DNA from: Lonsdalea britannica
GTDB taxonomy: Bacteria > Pseudomonadota > Gammaproteobacteria > Enterobacterales > Enterobacteriaceae
Direction of reading: 5' to 3'
Assembly: GCF_946477055.1 (NCBI RefSeq)
Contig: NZ_CAMKXG010000068.1
Location: 1-14,119 of the forward strand
DNA length: 14,119 bases
Made by a program: the position numbers and the translations under genes. This document shows, piece by piece, positions 7,651 through 14,119 of this stretch (positions within the stretch are counted from its first letter, which is position 1; each line of letters opens with the position of its first letter). The notes under the pieces are model-generated. The model ran no database searches. It saw only the letters and a program-made list of their open reading frames with translations, and was not told the origin of the DNA.

Positions 7651-7814
7651 GCGACAGCGTAGAGCAGCGCACGGCGCTGTTTCTTCTGCTGTAAATAGCG
7701 AGCGGAGTGGATATGACGATAGCCGCGGGACTGGGCCTCTAGCCAGCGGCGTCGGCGGCGCTGAACCTGGCGTTGCATACGCCAGCGGCTGACTTCGTTA
7801 GGGCTGCGTTTCAT
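7638..7814 (-). CDS. yciY: YciY family small basic protein
   Basis: A 58-residue protein, [20 protein letters not shown] onward, closely matching E. coli YciY (about 57 residues) as I remember it: the N-terminal MKRS-EV-RWRMQRQ, RWLE-QSR, IHS-R and a C-terminal LL-A-Y pattern all line up. It is very rich in Arg, Lys and Gln, with no membrane segment or signal peptide. Its function is unknown. The start is ATG at 7812-7814, and the stop TAA (complement of 7638-7640) lies inside the last codons of the chemoreceptor gene, giving a 13-base tail-to-tail overlap. A consensus TATAAT (complement of 7851-7856) lies 36 bases upstream as a likely -10. It is divergent from cls, sharing a 201-base region with it. 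Confidence 0.86.
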   Translation of the reverse strand: MKRSPNEVSRWRMQRQVQRRRRRWLEAQSRGYRHIHSARYLQQKKQRRALLYAVAYEW

Positions 7815-7850
7815 GAAAGACTCTTTTTGTCAGAAAGCGGAACGCCGCAC

Positions 7851-7878
7851 ATTATACGCCCCCGACCGCATCATCCAA
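7851..7878 (-). promoter_or_regulatory. Candidate sigma-70 promoter of yciY
   Basis: On the - strand a perfect TATAAT (complement of 7851-7856) is preceded, 16 bases upstream, by TTGGAT (complement of 7873-7878), which matches the -35 consensus at three positions. It would start transcription about 30 bases before yciY. The -10 is strong, the -35 weak. Confidence 0.5.
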
Positions 7879-8015
7879 GTCGCCTTTGCGTTTTTCGCCC
7901 CGTATTGCCGTCAGTCGTCGCCTATTCTATTCAGACTCAAGACATTTCCTCTTTCGGTCAACTATGCGTACACTTTGCTGATAAGCATTCGCTGAAGGGA
8001 ACGGTGCGCTTTGCC

Positions 8016-9476
8016 ATGACAACTTTTTATACGGTATTGAGCTGGATGTTGGTATTCAGCTATTGGCTGTTAATCGCCAGCGTCACGCTGCGCATATTGA
8101 TGAAACGACGGACTGTTCCCTCCGCCATGGCCTGGCTGCTGGTAATTTTTATCCTTCCGCTTTTCGGCATCGTCGCCTATCTGTCTTTCGGCGAACTGCA
8201 TCTGGGTAAACAACGCGCCGAACGCGCTCGCAAAATGTGGCCCTCCACCGCAAAGTGGCTACGAGAACTTAAAAGTTACAGCCGAATTTTCGCCACCGAA
8301 AATAGTGAAGTCGCGAGCGCCCTGTTTCAACTCTGCGAGCGGCGTCAGGGGATCGCCGGCGTCAAAGGCAACCAGCTGCAGCTCATCACCTCCTTTCCAG
8401 ACACCATCAAAGCTTTGGTGCGCGATATTGAACTCGCGCGCAACAATGTTGAAATGGTGTTTTATATCTGGCAACAGGGCGGGCTCGTCGATGAGGTCAT
8501 GGCCGCATTGCAGGCGGCGGCGAAACGAGGCGTCCACTGCCGTATTCTGCTGGACTCCGCGGGTAGCAGAACCTTTTTGCGCAGCACGTATCCGGACATC
8601 CTGCGTACCTCGGGCATTGAGGTGGTTGAAGCGCTGAGGGTCAATATTTTCCGTGCATTCCTACGCAGGATGGATTTACGCCAGCACCGCAAGGTCATTC
8701 TGGTCGACAACCGCATCGCCTATACCGGCAGCATGAATATGGTCGATCCTCGCTACTTCAAGCAGGAAGCTGGCGTCGGCCAGTGGATTGATCTGATGGT
8801 CCGCGCGGAAGGGCCCGCCGCCACGACGATGGGTGTGATTTACAGCTGTGACTGGGAGATGGAGACCGGCCAACGCGTGCTGCCGCCGCCGCCGGACGTC
8901 AACATCATGCCGTTTGAGCAAGAGAGCGGTCATACCATTCAGGTCATTGCCTCCGGGCCCGGCTACCCCGAGGACATGATCCATCAGGCGCTGTTGACCT
9001 CCGTTTACGCCGCCCGCCGCCGTCTGATCATGACGACGCCCTACTTCGTTCCAAGCGACGATCTGCTGCACGCTATCTGCACGGCGGCGCAACGAGGCGT
9101 AGACGTCAGTATCATCGTGCCGCACAAAAACGATTCGGTTCTGGTGGGATGGGCCTGTAAAGCCTTTTTCAGCGAACTGCTCAGCGCCGGGGTGAAAATC
9201 TATCAGTTCCAGGGCGGGTTGCTCCATACCAAAAGCGTCCTCGTCGACGATCAACTGTGTTTGGTCGGCACCGTCAATCTCGACATGCGCAGCCTGTGGC
9301 TCAATTTTGAGATCACGATGGTGATTGACGATGCGGACTTCGGCAACGATTTGGCCTGTGTGCAGGACGACTACATCGCCCGCTCGCGCCTGCTGGACGA
9401 AGGGAAATGGCAGAAGCGGCCCTATTGGCAGCGCATTGTTGAACGCCTGTTCTACTTTTTCAGCCCGCTGCTGTAA
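8016..9476 (+). CDS. cls: Cardiolipin synthase A
   Basis: ClsA joins two phosphatidylglycerol molecules to make cardiolipin and glycerol at the inner membrane. The 486-residue product is exactly the E. coli length and near-identical in many stretches. Two N-terminal membrane segments (about 5-28 and 37-59) precede two phospholipase-D domains. Each domain carries an intact HKD motif: His224-x-Lys226-x4-Asp231 and His404-x-Lys406-x4-Asp411. The C-terminus is [10 protein letters not shown]. The open frame runs back to an ATG at 7773, but that extension lies antisense to yciY and is not family-like. ATG 8016 gives the family start [10 protein letters not shown]. The ribosome site is unclear: GAAGGGA ends 15 bases upstream and GGTG is closer. 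yciU follows 55 bases downstream on the same strand, probably co-transcribed. Confidence 0.96.
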   Translation: MTTFYTVLSWMLVFSYWLLIASVTLRILMKRRTVPSAMAWLLVIFILPLFGIVAYLSFGELHLGKQRAERARKMWPSTAKWLRELKSYSRIFATENSEVASALFQLCERRQGIAGVKGNQLQLITSFPDTIKALVRDIELARNNVEMVFYIWQQGGLVDEVMAALQAAAKRGVHCRILLDSAGSRTFLRSTYPDILRTSGIEVVEALRVNIFRAFLRRMDLRQHRKVILVDNRIAYTGSMNMVDPRYFKQEAGVGQWIDLMVRAEGPAATTMGVIYSCDWEMETGQRVLPPPPDVNIMPFEQESGHTIQVIASGPGYPEDMIHQALLTSVYAARRRLIMTTPYFVPSDDLLHAICTAAQRGVDVSIIVPHKNDSVLVGWACKAFFSELLSAGVKIYQFQGGLLHTKSVLVDDQLCLVGTVNLDMRSLWLNFEITMVIDDADFGNDLACVQDDYIARSRLLDEGKWQKRPYWQRIVERLFYFFSPLL

Positions 9477-9531
9477 ACCCCGTGCCCTTCATGGTCTAAT
9501 AACACGCCTTGTGGATGAATAGGACTGTCTC

Positions 9532-9855
9532 ATGGATTTAAATAACCGCCTGACCGAAGATGAAGCGCTGGAGCAGGCATATGACATTTTTCTGGAGTTA
9601 GCCCCGGATAATCTCGACCCCGCTGACGTCTTGCTGTTTAACCTGCAGTTTGAAGAGCGCGGCGGCGCCGAACTGTTTGACCCGGCAGAAGACTGGCAGG
9701 ATCACGTCGATTTCGATCTGAATCCGGACTTTTTCTGCGAAGTCGTGATCGGCCTGGCCGAAAGCGAAGATGCGGAAATTAATGATGTGTTTGCTCGCGT
9801 GCTGATTTGCCGCGAAAAAGACCATAAGCTGTGCCACATTTTGTGGAAAGCGTAA
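9532..9855 (+). CDS. yciU: YciU, putative double-stranded DNA mimic protein (UPF0263)
   Basis: A 107-residue, strongly acidic protein, nearly identical to E. coli YciU (109). Asp and Glu residues are spread through the whole chain, for example in [29 protein letters not shown] and [10 protein letters not shown]. The family is described as a DNA mimic; the Haemophilus homologue HI1450 was reported to bind the nucleoid protein HU, so a role in modulating DNA-binding proteins is inferred. The start is ATG 9532 with AGGA (9521-9524) seven bases upstream. It lies 55 bases after cls on the same strand and converges on the opp operon. Confidence 0.95.
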   Translation: MDLNNRLTEDEALEQAYDIFLELAPDNLDPADVLLFNLQFEERGGAELFDPAEDWQDHVDFDLNPDFFCEVVIGLAESEDAEINDVFARVLICREKDHKLCHILWKA

Positions 9856-9877
9856 TCCCCCCTTTTCAGTGTCACTC

Positions 9878-9894
9878 CGGCCTGAATCAGGCCG
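9878..9894. repeat. Hairpin downstream of yciU
   Basis: CGGCCT (9878-9883) pairs with AGGCCG (9889-9894) around GAATC. It lies 23 bases after the yciU stop. No T run follows on either strand, so it may stabilise the 3' end of the cls-yciU transcript rather than terminate it. Confidence 0.55.
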
Positions 9895-9942
9895 CCAACG
9901 TCGCCGCGACCTAAGCCTCTTTCCCACTCTGCTTCATAACAG

Positions 9943-9985
9943 ATCGCCTGCGGCGATAGCCTCTCCCTGCCAACAGGGAGAGGCT
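9943..9985. terminator. Tandem hairpins between yciU and oppF
   Basis: Two adjacent perfect hairpins: ATCGCC/GGCGAT with loop TGC (9943-9957), then a 12-bp stem AGCCTCTCCCTG/CAGGGAGAGGCT with loop CCAA (9958-9985). They lie between two convergent genes, 29 bases beyond the oppF stop. Neither side has a proper T run, so they would act as a barrier or mRNA 3'-end stabiliser for both transcripts, or as a T-less or Rho-assisted terminator. Confidence 0.6.
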
Positions 9986-10014
9986 GGTACAACCGCGACT
10001 GAATAGACCGTTTC

Positions 10015-11019
10015 TTACGGCAATGGCGCGACTTTAAGACAGGATACCGCGTGCTCAATCCCGCCCTCTAATTGCGGACGCGTTTGGCTGCACTCGGGGC
10101 CGACAATGGGACAACGCGTACAAAATACGCACCCCGACGGCGGGTTGATGGGGGATGGAAGATCCCCTTCCAGCAATTGAATCTGCTTGTTGCGCTCTTT
10201 GTCCGGGTCCGGGATCGGCACCGCCGACATCAGCGCCCGTGTGTAGGGATGCAGCGGATTGCGGTATAACGCGCTGTCTGTCCCGAGCTCCACCGCATGT
10301 CCCAGATACATGACCAGAACACGATCGGAAATATGCTTCACGACCGAAAGGTCATGAGCAATGAAGATCAGCGCCAGCCCCATTTCCCGCTGCAACTGCT
10401 GCAACAGATTCACGACCTGAGCCTGTATAGACACATCCAGCGCGGAAACCGGTTCGTCGCAGATAATCAGCTTGGGCTGCAAAATCAGCGCCCGAGCGAT
10501 GCCGATGCGTTGGCATTGGCCGCCGGAAAACTCATGCGGATAGCGGTTGATGTGACTCGGCAGAAGTCCGACCTTTTTCATCATCGTCTTGACCCGCTCT
10601 TTGACGTCTGCACGGGAAAGCCCCGGACGATAGGTCTTTAGCGGTTCTGCGATGATTTCCCCTACCGTCATCCGAGGATTCAGCGACGCCAATGGGTCCT
10701 GAAATATCATCTGGATATCGCTGCGCACAGCGTGCCATTGTTTGTCGTTAAATCCCTGCAGATCCTGCCCCAGCCAGCTGATTCTGCCGCCGCTGGCCTT
10801 AACCAGCCCAATGATGGCCCGCGCCAATGTAGATTTACCGCAGCCGGACTCACCCACGATCCCCAACGTTTCTCCTTCATAAAGACGGAAAGAGACGCCG
10901 TCGACCGCCTTTAATTTCTGGGGCGGCTGCCAGAACCACTGTTTTTCGCTGCGGACATCGAAATGGACTTTCAGGCCATCGACTTCAAGCAGCGTCTTGC
11001 GTTGTTCTATCGAGCTCAT
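10015..11019 (-). CDS. oppF: Oligopeptide ABC transporter ATPase OppF
   Basis: One of the two ATPases driving oligopeptide import by OppABCDF. The 334 residues equal the E. coli length. All ABC motifs are present: Walker [10 protein letters not shown] (56-64), Q-loop Gln107, signature SGGQ (165-168), Walker B with Asp188-Glu189 and H-loop His222. The C-terminal oligopeptide/HPY extension has four cysteines, 297, 300, 303 and 310, the set proposed to hold an iron-sulphur cluster in peptide-transporter ATPases. The start ATG (11017-11019) overlaps the oppD stop as ATGA, with GGAGGTGA just upstream inside oppD, so the two are translationally coupled. It is the last opp gene; hairpins follow at 9943-9985. 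Confidence 0.97.
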   Translation of the reverse strand: MSSIEQRKTLLEVDGLKVHFDVRSEKQWFWQPPQKLKAVDGVSFRLYEGETLGIVGESGCGKSTLARAIIGLVKASGGRISWLGQDLQGFNDKQWHAVRSDIQMIFQDPLASLNPRMTVGEIIAEPLKTYRPGLSRADVKERVKTMMKKVGLLPSHINRYPHEFSGGQCQRIGIARALILQPKLIICDEPVSALDVSIQAQVVNLLQQLQREMGLALIFIAHDLSVVKHISDRVLVMYLGHAVELGTDSALYRNPLHPYTRALMSAVPIPDPDKERNKQIQLLEGDLPSPINPPSGCVFCTRCPIVGPECSQTRPQLEGGIEHAVSCLKVAPLP

Positions 11020-12008
11020 AGCGTCACCTCCTCGACACGACGGAAGCAGGCGCGCATCCGCCCTTCCTCAAATTCGGTCAACACGGGCGTCTGTTCGCAC
11101 TCCGGCTGGGAGTACGGACAACGAGGTTGGAAAGGACATCCCAACGGCAATCGCAGTAAGTTCGGCGGGTTACCGGGGATCGTCGCCAGCACTTCGTTCT
11201 CGACATCCAGCCGCGGAACCGCATTCAACAGTCCGATAGAATAAGGGTGCGTCGGCGTGTAAAAAATATCGCGCGCAGGCCCGTACTCCATCGTGCGTCC
11301 GGCGTACATCACCAACACTTTGTCGCAGATCCCCGCGACCACGCCAAGATCGTGGGTGATCATAATGATGGCCGTATTGAACTCTTGCTGTAGCTCGCCC
11401 AGCAGCGTCATGATCTGCGCTTGCACGGTCACGTCCAGCGCTGTCGTGGGCTCATCGGCAATCAGCAGTTTAGGCCGACACAACAGGGCCATCGCGATCA
11501 TGACGCGTTGGCGCATCCCACCGGAAAACTCATGCGGAAACATACGCATCCGCTTTTTCGCTTCCGGCATTTTCACCGCATCCAGCATCTGTACCGACTG
11601 AGCGAAAGCATCATGTTTACTCATTTTTTTATGCAGCATCAGGACTTCCATCAGCTGCTCGCCCACGCGCATATAAGGATTCAGGGATGTCATCGGGTCC
11701 TGGAAAATCATGGCGATCTCTTGGGCCCGCAGACGATTAAGCTGAGATTCTGGTAGGTTAAGAATCTCGCGTCCGTCAAAGCGCGCGGAGCCACTCACCT
11801 TCCCATTAGCCGCCAGTAGCCCCATCAGCGCAAAGGCTGTCTGCGACTTTCCGGAGCCCGATTCGCCCACGATGCCCAGCGTTTCGCCCGCACACAGCGA
11901 GAAATTGAGGTCATTCACCGCCGTGGCCGCACCATCCGGCGTATCAAAGACGACCCGCAGGTCATTGACGCTTAGCAGCGGTTCGCGGGATTGTGTCGTT
12001 GTCGTCAT
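11016..12008 (-). CDS. oppD: Oligopeptide ABC transporter ATPase OppD
   Basis: The partner ATPase of OppF; together they form the nucleotide-binding dimer under the OppB-OppC channel. It has 330 residues (E. coli about 337, the difference being at the N-terminus). Motifs: Walker A GESGSGKS (48-55), Q-loop Gln103, signature SGGM (162-165), Walker B Asp185-Glu186 and H-loop His219. C-terminal cysteines 291, 297, 304 and 321 lie in [15 protein letters not shown] and ACF, again in the position of a proposed iron-sulphur site. The start ATG (12006-12008) has GAGGAGAGG upstream. The gene lies 11 bases after the oppC stop and overlaps oppF by four bases. Confidence 0.97.
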   Translation of the reverse strand: MTTTTQSREPLLSVNDLRVVFDTPDGAATAVNDLNFSLCAGETLGIVGESGSGKSQTAFALMGLLAANGKVSGSARFDGREILNLPESQLNRLRAQEIAMIFQDPMTSLNPYMRVGEQLMEVLMLHKKMSKHDAFAQSVQMLDAVKMPEAKKRMRMFPHEFSGGMRQRVMIAMALLCRPKLLIADEPTTALDVTVQAQIMTLLGELQQEFNTAIIMITHDLGVVAGICDKVLVMYAGRTMEYGPARDIFYTPTHPYSIGLLNAVPRLDVENEVLATIPGNPPNLLRLPLGCPFQPRCPYSQPECEQTPVLTEFEEGRMRACFRRVEEVTL

Positions 12009-12019
12009 CGCGCCTCTCC

Positions 12020-12928
12020 TCAGCGGTCTTTCGGATCGAGGGCGTCACGTAAGCCATCGCCGATAAAGTTGAAACAGAACAGCGTCACCACCAGGAAACC
12101 CGCCGGGTAGAACAGCAGCCAGGGCGCCACTTCCATCGAGTTGGCGCCATCGTTCAACAACGCGCCCCAACTGCTCATAGGCTCTTGCGTGCCTAACCCC
12201 AAGAAACTCAGGAAGGATTCAAACAGGATCATGCTAGGCACTAGCAGCGAGGCATACACCACGACCACGCCCAACACGTTCGGGACGATATGCCTAAGAA
12301 CGATGCCGCGCGTCGACACCCCGCCGACCAACGCAGCCTCGATAAACTCTTTGCGCTTGAGACTCAGCGTCTGTCCCCGGACGATGCGCGCCATGTCCAG
12401 CCACGACACCATGCCGATGGCGACGAAAATCAGGAGCATGTTCTGCCCAAAAAACGTCACCAGAAGGATCACGAAAAACATAAAAGGAAATGAGTTCAGA
12501 ATTTCCAGAATACGCATCATGATCGAGTCAACCACCCCGCCCATGTAACCGGACAACGCGCCATACAACGTGCCTACCACGACCGCCACTAACGCCGCCG
12601 CCACGCCGACCATCAGCGATACCCGACCGCCGACGGCCACGCGTACCAGCAAATCGCGTCCTGAGGAGTCCGTACCGAAATAGTGTCCACTTGCCATATC
12701 CGGCGCGGCCGACATCATGTTCCAATCCGTATCGTCATAATTAAACGAAGAAAACTGCGGCGCGATCGCAACAAACAGCGTGATCAGGAGCAGCAACAGC
12801 AGGCTCGTCAGCGCCGCGCGATTGTGAATGAAACGGCGACGGGCGTCCTGCCATAGACTGCGGCCTTCCACATCCAGCTGTTCGCTAAAGTGGTCCAACG
12901 CGTCGCGATTTTTTTTATTCCAAAACAT
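12020..12928 (-). CDS. oppC: Oligopeptide ABC transporter permease OppC
   Basis: An inner-membrane permease that forms the peptide channel with OppB. The 302 residues equal the E. coli length. A cytoplasmic N-terminus (about 1-37) is followed by about six membrane segments (near 38-58, 101-127, 138-160, 164-182, 217-240 and 269-290). The periplasmic loop has [14 protein letters not shown]. The EAA loop that docks on the ATPases is seen as [12 protein letters not shown] (197-208), followed by RHIVPNVLG. It ends [13 protein letters not shown]. The coding strand has a run of eight As over codons 4-7, a possible slippage spot but the frame is intact. It lies 12 bases after oppB and 11 before oppD, typical operon spacing. 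Confidence 0.97.
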   Translation of the reverse strand: MFWNKKNRDALDHFSEQLDVEGRSLWQDARRRFIHNRAALTSLLLLLLITLFVAIAPQFSSFNYDDTDWNMMSAAPDMASGHYFGTDSSGRDLLVRVAVGGRVSLMVGVAAALVAVVVGTLYGALSGYMGGVVDSIMMRILEILNSFPFMFFVILLVTFFGQNMLLIFVAIGMVSWLDMARIVRGQTLSLKRKEFIEAALVGGVSTRGIVLRHIVPNVLGVVVVYASLLVPSMILFESFLSFLGLGTQEPMSSWGALLNDGANSMEVAPWLLFYPAGFLVVTLFCFNFIGDGLRDALDPKDR

Positions 12929-12940
12929 CTGCGCCTCGAC

Positions 12941-13861
12941 TTAATAGCGAATTTTGGGGTCGATTACCGCGTACAACACGTCAATAATCGCGTTAAACAA
13001 AATGGTCAGCGCCCCGACCAAAATGGTCAGACTCAGCACCAGCGAATAATCTCGGTTCTGCGCGCCATTGACGAACAGTTGGCCGATACCCGGCAGGCCG
13101 AAAATAGTCTCTATGACCATCGACCCCGTGATGATGCCGACGAAGGCGGGCCCCATGTAAGACAGCACCGGTAAGAGTGCCGGTTTCAGCGCGTGGCGCA
13201 GGATAATCTTGCGCATCGGCAATCCTTTCGCGCGCGCGGTACGAATAAAGTTCGAGTGCAACACTTCGATCATGGAACCGCGTGTGATGCGGGCAATACT
13301 CGCGATGTAAGAGAGCGAAAGCGCGACCATCGGCAAAATGATGTATCTGGGCGCACCGCCGTTCCAGCCGCCGCCAGGCAGCCATTTCAGTATGATCGCG
13401 AAGACCAATACCAGTAGCGGCGCTACGACAAAGCTTGGGATCACCACGCCCGTCATCGCAAATCCCATCACCGTAAAGTCCCATTTCCCGTTCTGATTTA
13501 ACGCAGCCACCACGCCCGCGGATACGCCCAAAATGATCGCCAGCAGAAACGCAGCGGCGCCAAGTTTGGCTGATACAGGAAAGGCGCGTAGCACCAAATC
13601 GTTCACCGAATAGTCCTTGTATTTGAACGAAGGTCCGAAATCCCCGTGCGCGAGCTGCACCAAATAGTGCCCATACTGCGTGAGAATGGGATCGTTCAGA
13701 TGGTATTTGGCCTCGATATTGGCCATGACTTCCGGCGGGAGATTGCGCTCGCCGGTAAAAGGACTACCGGGGGCAAGCCGCATCATGAAGAAAGAGAGGG
13801 TGATGAGTACGAAGAGTGTCGGTATCGCTTCCAGACACCGACGAAAAATAAATTTAAGCAT
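12941..13861 (-). CDS. oppB: Oligopeptide ABC transporter permease OppB
   Basis: The second inner-membrane permease of the importer. The 306 residues equal the E. coli length. The N-terminal MLKFIFRRCLEAIPTLFVLITLSFF forms the first membrane segment (about 9-29) and is followed by APGSPF, then YHLNDP. Further membrane segments lie near 98-120, 131-158, 173-190, 233-254 and 276-300. The EAA-type loop is FIRTARAKGLPMRKI (205-219), followed by LRHALKPALLPVL. The end FNAIIDVLYAVIDPKIRY is family-typical. The start ATG (13859-13861) has AGGTAAGG upstream. It is separated from oppA by an 82-base gap with a hairpin, and from oppC by 12 bases. Confidence 0.97.
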   Translation of the reverse strand: MLKFIFRRCLEAIPTLFVLITLSFFMMRLAPGSPFTGERNLPPEVMANIEAKYHLNDPILTQYGHYLVQLAHGDFGPSFKYKDYSVNDLVLRAFPVSAKLGAAAFLLAIILGVSAGVVAALNQNGKWDFTVMGFAMTGVVIPSFVVAPLLVLVFAIILKWLPGGGWNGGAPRYIILPMVALSLSYIASIARITRGSMIEVLHSNFIRTARAKGLPMRKIILRHALKPALLPVLSYMGPAFVGIITGSMVIETIFGLPGIGQLFVNGAQNRDYSLVLSLTILVGALTILFNAIIDVLYAVIDPKIRY

Positions 13862-13910
13862 GGGCCTTACCTATCAAACCGGTCAAAAAAGCGGTTCTTA
13901 TTATTGCAAG

Positions 13911-13936
13911 GCTGCCGCCCATGCTGGCGCGGCAGC
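13911..13936 (-). ncRNA. Stem-loop in the oppA-oppB intergenic RNA
   Basis: GCTGCCGC (13911-13918) pairs with GCGGCAGC (13929-13936). CAAT/ATTG arms just outside can extend the stem across a four-base bulge. Read on the - strand it lies seven bases after the oppA stop; a run of six Ts comes only about 20 bases later (13885-13890). It is probably an mRNA 3'-end stabiliser or partial terminator that keeps oppA mRNA more abundant than oppBCDF, as known for such periplasmic-protein operons. It is an mRNA structure rather than a separate RNA gene. Confidence 0.65.
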
Positions 13937-13943
13937 AATGAGC

Positions 13944-14119
13944 TTAGTGTTTGATAATGTACAGATCTTTGACTTTTACGTAGTCCAGCGGATCTTTCCC
14001 GGTCAATCCGCCGACGTACGGTTTAACCAACCGCAGATTGGCGTAATAAAAAATTGGCGCGATCGTCGCATCCTTGTCCAGCTGCGCTTCCGCCTGATGA
14101 TAAAATGCGGCTCTGTCTT
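13944..14119 (-). CDS. oppA: Periplasmic oligopeptide-binding protein OppA, last 57 codons
   Basis: OppA is the periplasmic receptor that binds short peptides of almost any sequence and hands them to OppBC. Only the C-terminal 57 residues are in the window, beginning DRAAFYHQAEAQLDKDATIA and ending DLYIIKH, with stop TAA at 13944-13946 (complement). LVKPYVGGLTGKDPLDYVKVKDLYIIKH matches the E. coli OppA end closely. The frame is open to the window edge. It precedes oppB in the operon, and its promoter lies outside the window. Confidence 0.95.
   Translation of the reverse strand, partial: DRAAFYHQAEAQLDKDATIAPIFYYANLRLVKPYVGGLTGKDPLDYVKVKDLYIIKH

Noticed and set aside
7946..7974. Possible cls promoter (TTCCTC and TACACT, 17 bases apart)
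   Set aside because: Both hexamers are poor matches; no better pair was found in 7815-8015.
7773..8015. N-terminal extension of cls from the ATG at 7773 (81 extra residues)
   Set aside because: The extension overlaps yciY in antisense, has no family-like sequence, and ATG 8016 gives exactly the 486-residue family length and N-terminus.
8676..9254. 192-codon frame antisense to cls
   Set aside because: His/Asp-rich shadow of the conserved phospholipase-D coding region.
1..14119. Search for CRISPR, tRNA, rRNA, insertion sequences, phage or defence genes
   Set aside because: No tandem repeat-spacer pattern, cloverleaf, transposase, integrase or defence-type protein was seen; all long frames belong to known core families.

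Overview
This window is ordinary chromosomal core sequence from a gammaproteobacterium of the order Enterobacterales. Gene content, order and protein similarity match the E. coli trp-tonB-cls-opp neighbourhood (compared from memory). Peptide divergence, a chemoreceptor inserted next to cls and no visible ompW suggest a plant- or soil-associated lineage such as Pectobacteriaceae (Dickeya, Brenneria or Pectobacterium type). The genus cannot be fixed without a search.

Layout. (1) 1-1395, + strand: the 3' part of trpB, trpA overlapping it by one base, and a strong intrinsic terminator ending the trp operon. (2) 1396-1790: a gene-poor gap, then a small cysteine-cluster protein (YkgJ family). (3) 2278-4233, + strand: yciC, yciB (ispZ) and yciA, two membrane proteins and an acyl-CoA thioesterase, ending at a hairpin terminator. 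(4) 4309-5046, - strand: tonB, with a Fur operator embedded in its promoter. (5) 5239-5535, + strand: yciI, divergent from tonB. (6) 5536-5892: a non-coding stretch with a large two-part stem-loop and small palindromes. (7) 5893-7650, + strand: a Tsr/Tar-type chemoreceptor with unusual substitutions, overlapped tail-to-tail by the very small gene yciY (- strand, 7638-7814). (8) 8016-9855, + strand: cls (cardiolipin synthase A) and yciU. (9) 9856-10014: hairpins between the convergent yciU and opp genes. (10) 10015-14119, - strand: oppF, oppD, oppC, oppB and the last 57 codons of oppA, the oligopeptide ABC importer read from oppA towards oppF.

Functionally these are housekeeping modules: the last two steps of tryptophan synthesis, energy transduction to outer-membrane receptors (TonB), envelope phospholipid and membrane-integrity proteins (Cls, YciB, YciC), peptide uptake (Opp) and chemotaxis (the MCP). 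I see no phage, insertion sequence, CRISPR array, tRNA or rRNA, and no convincing new multi-gene system. The items most worth a second look are the chemoreceptor, which keeps the Tsr/Tar fold but has lost most ligand-contact and methylation residues; the structured 56-base element upstream of it; and the small yciY gene that overlaps its 3' end.
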